DNA of 55,567 nt from assembly GCF_000300975.2 (NCBI RefSeq), contig NZ_AEEC02000036.1, forward strand, positions 1 through 55,567. The letters are read 5' to 3'. This stretch comes from Herbaspirillum frisingense GSF30 (lineage in GTDB: Bacteria; Pseudomonadota; Gammaproteobacteria; Burkholderiales; Burkholderiaceae_D). The position numbers were made by a program, and so were the translations under genes. The notes under the pieces are model-generated. The model saw nothing but the letters and a program-made list of their open reading frames with translations, searched no databases and had not been told where the DNA came from. Below, piece after piece: positions 18,860 to 27,005 of the stretch; position 1 is the stretch's first letter; every line of letters starts with the position of its first letter.

Positions 18860-19117
18860 TCAGGTGAAATCCGGCAACTGAATACCGATATTAATGCGTG
18901 GGGCCTCAAATTCGACGTCCGAATTGTTTGGCATCGCTAGGCTGCTAGCAATGTTGCGCTTCAGCGCAAGTAAACGTTGATAGTCAACGTAGCTGAGTAG
19001 AGCATGACTTGGCATGCCGTCGGGATCAGTAATGAAAACAGGCCCGTTCTCGGTCGAGCTAAAGGCCCTATGTATATCCTGAGCAAACTCTTGCTTGTGT
19101 AGGGAAGTAATTGCCAT
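18860..19117 (-). CDS. Orphan Phd/YefM-type antitoxin
   Basis: An 85-aa protein starting at MAITSLHKQEFAQDIHRAF, with the Phd fold signs GPVFITDPDGMPSHALLSYVDYQRLL and a toxin-binding-like tail ending NIGIQLPDF. The start at 19117 is preceded by GAAGGAG; the frame extends five codons further without need. Phd antitoxins normally precede a PIN, Fic or RelE-type toxin, but the 128 bases downstream hold no toxin and the next gene is on the other strand. So the toxin is missing. Confidence 0.8.
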   Translation of the reverse strand: MAITSLHKQEFAQDIHRAFSSTENGPVFITDPDGMPSHALLSYVDYQRLLALKRNIASSLAMPNNSDVEFEAPRINIGIQLPDFT

Positions 19118-19318
19118 AGCAAACTCCTTCATAGAGAACTGTTTTGTACAAACAAAATACCGGTTCTAGAAAACCATGCCCCTGGGTGGCATGCTCTCGC
19201 AGACGTCGGACCGGAGGGATCAGCACCATCATAGCGTGCTTACATTTATGTGACTACGGTCCCTGTAAAAGCTCACCTTGATTAGCTGGGCAGAACGGAC
19301 CGTCAGAGGTCGGTTATT

Positions 19319-19454
19319 GGCCGGTTGTAGACATCTTAGTGCGGTAGACCATCGGCACCAAATAGTTTTTTTGGTCTTTTAGCTGTCCAGGTCGACTGAA
19401 CTAGAAGCGTTCACGTCGCCGAATTAGGTGTCCTCTATCACGGAAATACGCACA
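19319..19454 (+). repeat. Diverged intergenic repeat, copy A
   Basis: About 136 bases that align over most of their length with 31077-31190, including ACATCTTA, GTCGA.TGAACTAGAAG and GAAATACGCACA. It begins with a GGCCGGTTGTAGACATCTTA form of the palindromic motif also seen at 26009, about 30683 and 31065. The wider gap (19118-19523) holds no gene that I can support. Confidence 0.7.
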
Positions 19455-19523
19455 TGCGACGAATTCGTAGGTTTCCAGGGGCAGGTCGCTGACGAAGTAC
19501 GCCACGCGTCGGACAGCCCCAAG

Positions 19524-22217
19524 TCAGCCATCGCGCGGATCCAGCTGATAGTCCTTCTTGGGGCGCTCATCTGGCTCAAACGGATACGGGTCGCCGTTGT
19601 CGGCTACGCCGCGGCCCGTGTCTGGACGCCGCAAGAAGGCCTGCCAGCCATCGGTCGCGTGGCGCAGGTCGATGTCGGAATGGACTTCCTTCTGCTTGCA
19701 CGCATCCATGCGGTCCTCCACGTCATACTTTTGCCGGATGAAGGAGGCCAGTTGCTCTTCATCGAAAGAACGCGCCAGATAGGGGTAGTGGATCGCCAGT
19801 TCGGCTCGACCATCGCGCTGCAGATGGGCGTTGACCTTGCCGAACATACGGTCAACCCGGCCTACACGTTGCTCATTGTCGCCAGGAGTCCAAGCGATGC
19901 CATAGTGATGGACCTTGCTGCATTGCAGATGCAGGTCCACACCTTCCTGCAACACGGAGGTCGAAGCAAGCACATTGGGGTAGAAGGGGCTGTTGAAGCC
20001 AATGATCAGGCGCTGCCGGTCATTCACTTCGCCACTGGCATAAAATCCGGGGCTACTCAATCCGATCAGGCTGCGCCATTCTTTGCGCATCACCCCCGGC
20101 ACGCGGCGATACAGTTGTTCGAAGGTTTCCAGTGCGGCGCAGAAGTAGGCCGGCACCAGTGATTGTGCGAGCCTGGGGCGGATAAACCGGGTGAATGCCA
20201 GATAACGTTCCTGTGCGCTCGCCACTTGGGTTTCCCCACTGCGAAATTCCACGTACCAGCAATACAGCTCGACGATCACCGGGCTGGCATACATGAATCC
20301 ATGTTTGACATACTGGCCGAAACTTTCGGCGAGCGCAGGATTGGCAATGATCTTGTCGAGAAAGCCAAGCTGCGGCGCCTTGCTACGTTCCAGTAGGTCC
20401 ACGATCATGCCCCACAAGGTTGGCATGGGCATGGCGAACCCGACCAGCGGTATTACCCCCTCACTGGACACTTCGCCGGTACGCGCGGCCAGCGTGGCCG
20501 ACAGGTATTCGTCGCGCTCGCGGTCGCCTGCAAGCCTGCGATGGTGTTCGGTATAAGTCCCCTGGCGGTAATCGCTAGCCGGCTCCAGCAAGAGGGAAAA
20601 TGCGCTTTCCGGGCGGCGTAGCCGTGAACGGAACAGTGAGCAGTCGGTGGGAGCTTCGCCTGAGGCTTTCTCGACAAACAGCTGCGCAATTTGTGAATAG
20701 ACGACGGGATCACCTTCTTCCGGAGGCGCCAATGCTGAATCCATTGCCGTCGGCAGCCCGTCCCTGGGCTCCTGGTCCTTGAAACGGAAAAGGCGGTTGA
20801 ACGCCGCCCGCGACCACCGGGTATCGCGCCAGGCAATCAGCTTGGACTTGGGCTTGGCGAGCTTCCACGCAGCTATAATTTTGGCCGCCATCTGTTCGTC
20901 GTAGCGAGCATTGACGCGTGCAGTGATCTCACGCACCGACGGAATCCGGCGGACGAAGACCAGGTGTTTGTGTTGGTGCAGCGCATTGTCCGATGCGTCG
21001 GGAATGGCGAATATATCTTGGGGCACGCATGCGCGTATCAGCTCGTCGTACTTGGGATGGGGCGGCAGGCCGCCCAGCATCTGCGACAGACGTTTCAGTA
21101 TGCGCGTATCCGGTGCGCCGTGGTAGTCCGGATGGGAAGCGTCGTCGGGGGCATCCTCCTGTGACTTGTCCGCCTCCACGCTGAACGACTCGAAGCCTTC
21201 CAGGTAACCGTAAAGGTAGCGCCGTCCGCCGGCCACCTGTTGTTGCTCGACGAGCATCTTCTGGTAGAGCGCGAAGAACATCTCTGCCCGCGGATCGCTG
21301 AAATCGACAGGCAGCACTTTCTCGCAGCGGTAACTATATTTGTCGTGGCTGGTATCGCGCCCCTGCATGCGTCGCAGGCGGCGCAAGGCATATTTTTTCA
21401 GGGCATGCTCGGGCGATTCCCCCTCGACCTCGGCCACGAGTGACAGGATACGGGTGATGTCGGCCATCGAGCCATGGCTGGGTGTGGCCGTCATCAGCAG
21501 GGATCGCCTTGCAAGGCGGCCGGGTGGTTGGCCGAAAAAAGCCTTGGCCGCCGCCGCCCGCAGAGAGCCGCGATGGCTGTTGCGGAAGTAATGCGCCTCG
21601 TCCAGGACCAGGAGGTCGAAGCCTTCGCCGTCGAAGGCCTCCCTGATCCGGTCGTGAAGCTTGCTTGCTTCCGCGGCCGCCGCCCCGGGACGATCGGCGT
21701 CACTGTTTCCCGGTTCGTGCTCGCTGCCCAGCAGATGGCTCAAGGTATGGATGGTGGTGAGGAAGAAGCGGCTCTCCTGGTTTACACAGGCGTCGGCCAG
21801 ATCGGCCAGGCGCGGCGCCAGTAAGGCCGCATGGACGGGAGCGCCGTTATCGGTGCGTCGTACCCGATTGTCCGACTGTCTGTAGTGGCTAGCGACGAAC
21901 TGCTCGTATTCGCGCTGCCAGTGCCGGCAGATTTCCCGGTTTGGCGCCATGACGAGCACGCGCGCCCCTGGCTTCATCCGCCACAGCATGGCCATGACAC
22001 CGAGGACCTGCAGGGTCTTGCCGGTGCCGACCTCATCGGCCAGCAGGGCAGCGTCATGCTGGGCCAGCTTGTTCCACAGGCCGGCCACTCCTTCCGCCTG
22101 GCGGGCCTGCATGGTTCGGTCGTCCTTATGGTAGGTCCAGCTTGGGTCGTCACGCTGAAAACTCATGGTCCGCGCTACCTGTTCCGGTGTCAGGCCACCC
22201 CATTGATCACGCTTCAT
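19524..22217 (-). CDS. Snf2/DEAH-type helicase of a three-gene operon
   Basis: An 897-aa superfamily 2 ATPase. Visible motifs are Q-like Q-A-R-Q-A-E-G, motif I LLADEVGTGKTLQVLG, Ia VMAPNREICRHW, II LLVLDEAHYFRN, III LLMTATPSHG, and V/VI STSVLQEGVDLHLQC...GIAWTPGDNEQRVGRVDRMFGK. Between the two RecA lobes lies a long insertion (about residues 330-720) unlike common restriction helicases. It is probably a DNA translocase. The start overlaps the stop of the PLD gene by 11 bases, so it is the last gene of one operon. No methyltransferase is nearby. Confidence 0.85.
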   Translation of the reverse strand: MKRDQWGGLTPEQVARTMSFQRDDPSWTYHKDDRTMQARQAEGVAGLWNKLAQHDAALLADEVGTGKTLQVLGVMAMLWRMKPGARVLVMAPNREICRHWQREYEQFVASHYRQSDNRVRRTDNGAPVHAALLAPRLADLADACVNQESRFFLTTIHTLSHLLGSEHEPGNSDADRPGAAAAEASKLHDRIREAFDGEGFDLLVLDEAHYFRNSHRGSLRAAAAKAFFGQPPGRLARRSLLMTATPSHGSMADITRILSLVAEVEGESPEHALKKYALRRLRRMQGRDTSHDKYSYRCEKVLPVDFSDPRAEMFFALYQKMLVEQQQVAGGRRYLYGYLEGFESFSVEADKSQEDAPDDASHPDYHGAPDTRILKRLSQMLGGLPPHPKYDELIRACVPQDIFAIPDASDNALHQHKHLVFVRRIPSVREITARVNARYDEQMAAKIIAAWKLAKPKSKLIAWRDTRWSRAAFNRLFRFKDQEPRDGLPTAMDSALAPPEEGDPVVYSQIAQLFVEKASGEAPTDCSLFRSRLRRPESAFSLLLEPASDYRQGTYTEHHRRLAGDRERDEYLSATLAARTGEVSSEGVIPLVGFAMPMPTLWGMIVDLLERSKAPQLGFLDKIIANPALAESFGQYVKHGFMYASPVIVELYCWYVEFRSGETQVASAQERYLAFTRFIRPRLAQSLVPAYFCAALETFEQLYRRVPGVMRKEWRSLIGLSSPGFYASGEVNDRQRLIIGFNSPFYPNVLASTSVLQEGVDLHLQCSKVHHYGIAWTPGDNEQRVGRVDRMFGKVNAHLQRDGRAELAIHYPYLARSFDEEQLASFIRQKYDVEDRMDACKQKEVHSDIDLRHATDGWQAFLRRPDTGRGVADNGDPYPFEPDERPKKDYQLDPRDG

Positions 22218-24141
22218 AATTGCATACGTCCAGTATCTGTTTCATGGTCGGTTTTCGGCCGAGTTCGCGCGGCAAGCGCACCGAATGGGGATCCAGCCAC
22301 AGGCTGCGCCAGCGGTAGTTGTCTGGGGGCGCCTTGGACTGGTATTTTTCGCGCGTGGCGTCATAGGCCGCGCAGGCGGCGCGATACAACGCATGGGTTT
22401 CCTGCAGCAGGAACCAGTTGAAGACGGCATTGCCGTCTTGCTTGATCTGTTCATCGACTTTGCTAACCAGCTCCTGCAGGCAACCAGGGGACACGAACAG
22501 CATGTGCTCCAGTGCCGCGCGGCTGGGGGCAGCCAGCCTGGCGCGAAACTGTGCAAAGGCATGGAACAGCCGGAAATAGCTCATGCCCTGGCTATCGACG
22601 GCGGGCGGGACCCATGTTTCCTCCTCACCCGGAACCGGTTGATGCCGCAGCGCTTCGCGCAAGCGGGTGTTGCTGCTGCGCTCCGGATCGGCACCATCAA
22701 CGAGGTCGTTGAGCAAGTCTTTGAGCGAGTCATAACCCTGCCCGCGCCGGTACTTGACATTGACTTCCTGAATCAGACCGCGGTATCGCATCTCGCCGCC
22801 TTGCCAGACTTCATAGCTGTGGTCGGCCAGCAGTACGCCATCGTCATCAGGCTCCAGCGCCAGCGCAGCCAGGGGAATCGTATCGCCGCGCAGGTTGGTC
22901 ATGCTGTACAGCGATTGGCGCTTGCTTACGCCCGGCAGGCGCAAAGTATAGACGCCGGCATCGAAACGCCGATCGCACTTGCCGGTGATGGCATAGGCGC
23001 ATTTCTCCCAGTCGTACACTACGAAAAGATCGAACGGCAGAGGGTAGTCCTGCAGGTCCAGCGCGTCGGCGTCGAGTGCAGCGTTATCGCTGAAGGCATC
23101 GGACTGCAGCAGCTCCCTTGCACCGGTGATATCAGTGCGGGCGTTGACGTCGAACACGATGCCGGCCTCGATATTGCGGCAGTCCAGGCTGGCGCAGCCA
23201 CGGCCGGTGAAGTTCCAGGAGCCTACCGCCATGCGCGCTTGCTTGCCCGATGACGCCAGCCAGATCTTGGCATGCGTGAAGTCGGTGCGCGCGTCACGGG
23301 CGGTGGGCCGGGCATGGAAACTCAGGACCTCCTGCTGATCCTGTCGATCCGACGGCTCCTGCAGCTCGGCGATCCTGGGTGTCCATCGGGTCGGCACGTA
23401 GTGATTTTCGCGGCGATCAGGCACCAGCGAAAAAACCGCCTGCTCGCCCACGACCGGGCGCAATTTGTCCAGCAGTGCCGGCAGGTCGCGCGAGAAATAG
23501 GGCGACCACACCGACAGCCGCTGTACCGTCAGGCCTGCCGTGAGCTGCTGCAAGAAGACCTTGTCCTGGAAACTGTGCACGAAGCGCCATGCGTCATCCT
23601 CGCCGTGATAAATGGCTTTGAATTTTTCGAATGGTCCGAGGCCTGCGGCCTCCGACAGGGGCGAAAAGAATGCCGCGATCTGGTCGCGCTGTTGGCTGGT
23701 GCACACTGGCAGGAACCGGAATACCTCCTGGTTGCGTCCCCAGCCATCAACGCTGAGATTGGCGCTGCCGGCGCCGAGCACCATGCGTCCTTGTTTATCT
23801 TCCAGCAGGATCACCTTGGGATGGAAGATCGATTTGGACTGGAACACCTTGCGCCCAAGGCGCTGCGGCAGGATGCCATGGATCGGGATGGCTGTGCGCT
23901 TGAGCTGGTCAGCTTCCAGCATGCGTGCGTCGCAGAAGATCCTGGCATCCATTTTGCTATCGGCCAGCATCCATTGCATATTTTCATAATCGAGCCGATT
24001 AGCCGGGGTGTCCGTGCCAAGCAGCGCCGACAGCAGATGCGTCTCGAAGAAGGGGATATTCAGGTTGAAGCTGGTGAACCACGCGCGCCTGATTTCTCCC
24101 AGGCTCGCTACCTGTTCGCGCAATTGCTCAAGCAGCTTCAT
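22207..24141 (-). CDS. Phospholipase-D-type nuclease with two HKD motifs
   Basis: A 644-aa protein with two HKD half-sites. The first is IFHPKVILLED...RMVLGAGSANLSVDGWGRN (about 107-140), the second FTHAKIWLASSGKQARMAVGSWNFTGRG (about 290-320). Both keep His, Lys and the following GS.N, as in PLD-superfamily nucleases. There is a long C-terminal region (about 400-644) of unknown fold. No signal peptide, so it is cytosolic. The start overlaps the unknown upstream gene by 14 bases and the end overlaps the helicase gene, implying tight translational coupling. Most likely a nuclease guided by the helicase; inference. Confidence 0.82.
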   Translation of the reverse strand: MKLLEQLREQVASLGEIRRAWFTSFNLNIPFFETHLLSALLGTDTPANRLDYENMQWMLADSKMDARIFCDARMLEADQLKRTAIPIHGILPQRLGRKVFQSKSIFHPKVILLEDKQGRMVLGAGSANLSVDGWGRNQEVFRFLPVCTSQQRDQIAAFFSPLSEAAGLGPFEKFKAIYHGEDDAWRFVHSFQDKVFLQQLTAGLTVQRLSVWSPYFSRDLPALLDKLRPVVGEQAVFSLVPDRRENHYVPTRWTPRIAELQEPSDRQDQQEVLSFHARPTARDARTDFTHAKIWLASSGKQARMAVGSWNFTGRGCASLDCRNIEAGIVFDVNARTDITGARELLQSDAFSDNAALDADALDLQDYPLPFDLFVVYDWEKCAYAITGKCDRRFDAGVYTLRLPGVSKRQSLYSMTNLRGDTIPLAALALEPDDDGVLLADHSYEVWQGGEMRYRGLIQEVNVKYRRGQGYDSLKDLLNDLVDGADPERSSNTRLREALRHQPVPGEEETWVPPAVDSQGMSYFRLFHAFAQFRARLAAPSRAALEHMLFVSPGCLQELVSKVDEQIKQDGNAVFNWFLLQETHALYRAACAAYDATREKYQSKAPPDNYRWRSLWLDPHSVRLPRELGRKPTMKQILDVCNYEA

Positions 24142-25564
24142 GCTCTTCCCCTCTCAAGCCGGCCAGCAAGACTCTGAATTGCGGCAAGTAATAACGATGC
24201 ACCCAGCGTGTCCCGGGCGGGGCGACCTGGTCGGGAACGGTACGCACGCCGACATCGCTCTTCAGTTCTTGCCGGGCGCTCAGGCGCAGCCAGGGTGACT
24301 GCCTGCGTGCCTGCATGACTTCTTCGTGATAGGTCAGCAAATGCCGGACTTGGTCGTGCAGCGTGACCTCCCCGGCCAGGGCCAGCAACTTCCTCAAGCG
24401 CGCAGCCGTGGTCCCGGACGCCTCCGCCAGCATCGCGGCATTGGCTGCGACCGGGGCGGAGATCCTCTGAAGGGTCTGTGCATTACGGCCGGCGTGCCGC
24501 CACTGGCGTTCGACGTCGTCCAGTGTCTGCGACTTCGCGGATAACATGATCGTCATCAGCAGGTCGAGTTCTCCCAGCAGCGGTTCCAAAAGCATGACGT
24601 GTTCCAGCTGTGCCTGCGCGGCGGCGCCGAATCCGGGCATCTTACGGGCTTCGGCGAAGATTTCCGCCGGCTTTCGGCCTGCATCGCTTGTACCGTCCAC
24701 CCGCCATTCTTGTTGGAGCACTGCATAGAGGGCGCCGGCCGCACCGCGATTGAGTTCGCTGACTTCCAGCCAGAAATCGCGCGCATGCTGGCCTACCGCC
24801 TGCGGCGAGCGGAAGGTGGCGACGAACGAGTTGCGCAAGGCGCGCGGGATGGCGTCGAGCCTGATCCTGGGCGGCGCATTGGGCGTGGCGACGACCTCCT
24901 TCAGATGCATGACCGCCATCTTCTTCAACGCGGCCAGCGCAGGCCAGCGTCCGAACAGCATCGTCTCGACCTTATCCCACAGTGCCTGGCAATTAGCGGC
25001 CCGGCTATCGTAGCGATGATCGAAGAAGCCCATCTGCACCAACGGTGTCTTGTACCGACCGCTTATGCCCAGGGAATGCTGGCGCACCAGGACATGTGCC
25101 TCTTTCCGATGGCTGAACAACAGTTCAGGATTGTTATCGTGTGCGCGCCAGTCGCGCCGTGCCTTGGCGATACCCAGCACGCCGCCAGTGGCAAGGCCGG
25201 GGATTGGTCGGGCTTCCGCCGCGACCATCGAAAAGGCATACAGGTTTTCGAGATAGACCAAGCAAGCCTGCCGGAAGGGCAGGGCCTGCTTGCCATACCC
25301 GGCGTAGTCCTTTTCCCTGAGCAGCGCTGCGGCTAGCGCGATATCGTCGTCTTCCATCACCTGCCGGATGACGGCGTGGTTGAACAGGTTGATCGTAAAA
25401 TTGCGCACATCATTGGAGATCGAGCTGATGCGGTTCCTGAAGATCTTCTGTCCATAGGCCGACCAGATCACCAGCATGCCTAGCGGGTCCACGTTCATGT
25501 CGCTGCTGACACTGTCGTCATATTCGGTAAGAAGCGACTGCCAGTCGTTGAATGCCCTCATCAT
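24128..25564 (-). CDS. Unrecognised 478-aa protein, first gene of helicase-PLD operon
   Basis: I do not recognise this family. It is soluble, predicted mostly helical, and rich in Arg and Ala. The C-terminal 120 residues contain a region with RRQSPWLRLSARQELKSDVG and end in GTRWVHRYYLPQFRVLLAGL, which looks like a compact beta-containing domain. No P-loop, nuclease or methylase motif is seen. AGGGG precedes two adjacent in-frame ATGs (25564 and 25561); the second has better spacing. It overlaps the PLD gene by 14 bases. As first gene of the operon it may be the sensor, adaptor or specificity subunit; that is inference. Confidence 0.75.
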   Translation of the reverse strand: MMRAFNDWQSLLTEYDDSVSSDMNVDPLGMLVIWSAYGQKIFRNRISSISNDVRNFTINLFNHAVIRQVMEDDDIALAAALLREKDYAGYGKQALPFRQACLVYLENLYAFSMVAAEARPIPGLATGGVLGIAKARRDWRAHDNNPELLFSHRKEAHVLVRQHSLGISGRYKTPLVQMGFFDHRYDSRAANCQALWDKVETMLFGRWPALAALKKMAVMHLKEVVATPNAPPRIRLDAIPRALRNSFVATFRSPQAVGQHARDFWLEVSELNRGAAGALYAVLQQEWRVDGTSDAGRKPAEIFAEARKMPGFGAAAQAQLEHVMLLEPLLGELDLLMTIMLSAKSQTLDDVERQWRHAGRNAQTLQRISAPVAANAAMLAEASGTTAARLRKLLALAGEVTLHDQVRHLLTYHEEVMQARRQSPWLRLSARQELKSDVGVRTVPDQVAPPGTRWVHRYYLPQFRVLLAGLRGEEHEAA

Positions 25565-25677
25565 TCCCCTATCGATAGTGTGTCGTGCGTGTGCGGTCCC
25601 CGCGTCCTCCGCGAAGCCATGGCAATGTCACGGTGCGCCGTCATTGTTCGTACGCCTGGCGATAACCTGATCCTGTT

Positions 25678-25710
25678 CGCCGACTGCGACAAAGCATGTC
25701 GCAGTCGGCG
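25678..25710. promoter_or_regulatory. Perfect 13-bp stem-loop upstream of helicase-PLD operon
   Basis: CGCCGACTGCGAC pairs exactly with GTCGCAGTCGGCG around the 7-base loop AAAGCAT. There is no T-run on either side, so it is not a simple terminator. It lies about 115 bases before the first gene of the operon and may be a leader RNA structure or an operator. Confidence 0.6.
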
Positions 25711-25868
25711 GGCAAGGCAGAGGCGATGTTGTTTTCTCCTGCTGGTTGCCTTTATCCATGGACGCATACCATAATCTCCGCAAGCTGGCAGTCCAACTGC
25801 TCAGCGCAACCGTGACATGCCATCGGCCAGCGTGGTGACGCTAGGGACTGCCAAGTCCACTTCCGGCC

Positions 25869-26008
25869 GAGGCTGTGTAAAAACGTAGGAATTCTTAATC
25901 AATCGAAAAATCGACCTCTTAGACACGCCTACATTCAATTTTCTCGATGTCGGGAAGGGGTGTCCCTATCCATGAATTTTCCAATGTTTTACGTTTTTAC
26001 ACAGCCTC
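25869..26008. mobile_element. 140-bp MITE-like element
   Basis: The ends carry 19-bp perfect terminal inverted repeats (25869-25887, GAGGCTGTGTAAAAACGTA, and its complement at 25990-26008). Both sides are flanked by GGCC (25865-25868 and 26009-26012), which fits a 4-bp target duplication. The 102-base interior is AT-rich with no reading frame. Removing the element and one GGCC rebuilds a copy of the palindromic intergenic repeat. It is likely mobilised in trans by an IS with the same ends; the family was not identified. Confidence 0.85.
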
Positions 26009-26090
26009 GGCCGATAGCGGACATCTTAGCCTGAAGAAGAATCTCGCGGGAATGGACTAAGCTCGAAACCTGGATAAGTAGCCAGATGCT

Positions 26091-26506
26091 TGCAGTCGCA
26101 AGGTAATTGGTTATGCTTTATCCAAGCATATCAACACACCTTCGGCTCTGGCAGCGCTGAAAGCTGCCTACAAAATTCGCAAACCGGCGCGCGGCATGTG
26201 CATTCACCATACGGATCGCGGGTGCCAATATGCCAGCGCCTTGTACCGGGACTTTCTGGAAAAATTTGGTTTGATAGGATCGATGAGTGCGCCAGCTAAT
26301 CCGTATCACAACGCGCACGAGGAGAGCTTCATGAAGACGATCAAGGTCGAAGAAGTTTATCTGGCCGGCTATGAGCAATTCGACGACGTGGCGGCGAGAC
26401 CGCCATACTCATCGGAGAGATCTATAACGAGCGGCGCACGCACTCTGTACTGGGCTATCAATCACCTAATCATTTCGAAGCACAACTCGCTCAGCAAGCG
26501 GCTTAG
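26091..26506 (+). pseudogene. IS3-family transposase (OrfB) remnant
   Basis: The C-terminal third of an IS3-group DDE transposase. It reads VIGYALSKHINTPSALAALK, then the second Asp in IHHTDRGCQYAS and the Glu in YHNAHEESFMKT. A frameshift near 26403 moves the end to another frame, which finishes IYNERRTHSVLGYQSP and then QLAQQAA with stop at 26504-26506. The 5' part, OrfA and the left end are missing. The segment GGGGGGCACTCCA at about 26535-26547 may be the old right end. Confidence 0.85.
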
Positions 26507-26575
26507 TTCTCGCTCAATCCTTGTCTAGTCCGAGGGGGGCACTCCAAACTTGGCTCATTTCTAGGAGGCTAAACC

Positions 26576-26923
26576 CTACTGCTGAGTAAGTAGCGCAATG
26601 GCCTCAAATAAGAGGTCAACGATTATTTCTGATCCAACGGCATACTGTCCTTCCTGTCCAGAAAGAAACATGATCGTAGATCGGACGGAAGAAAAATTTT
26701 GCGCTAACAATATCAGATGCACAGCGCTCGGCCCTCTCACACCGGCCAACCAGTTCTGCACAGTCCTCTCGCTTGCGTTTGTAAGCTTGCAAAGCGTCTT
26801 CACCGCATGCCGAGATGCCCCAATCTCTCGCTTGAGCGCGACCTCAATCGCTATCGCATACTCATGAGCTGTTAAATTTTTGGGAGGTTCATTCCGCAAT
26901 TTTTTGCGTTCTTCTCGCAACAT
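26576..26923 (-). CDS. Small HTH regulator divergent from the serine recombinase
   Basis: A 115-aa protein with a helix-turn-helix around residues 44-64 (KLTNASERTVQNWLAGVRGPS) and a helical C-terminus. GAGGTG precedes the ATG at 26923. It is transcribed away from the serine recombinase, with 82 bases between the two starts, so it probably binds that interval and controls both. It resembles XRE-like DNA-binding proteins but lacks a clear family name. Confidence 0.65.
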   Translation of the reverse strand: MLREERKKLRNEPPKNLTAHEYAIAIEVALKREIGASRHAVKTLCKLTNASERTVQNWLAGVRGPSAVHLILLAQNFSSVRSTIMFLSGQEGQYAVGSEIIVDLLFEAIALLTQQ

Positions 26924-27005
26924 ATTTCACCTCGGCGAAAGTATATTGATCCCAATCCATAGGAGGTTAGGTCGTAGCGCAGATGCTTTAGATGAGGTGA
27001 AGGCG

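Noticed and set aside
19524..25564. Helicase-PLD operon as DISARM
   Set aside because: No DUF1998 protein or DNA methylase; the third protein does not resemble DrmB.
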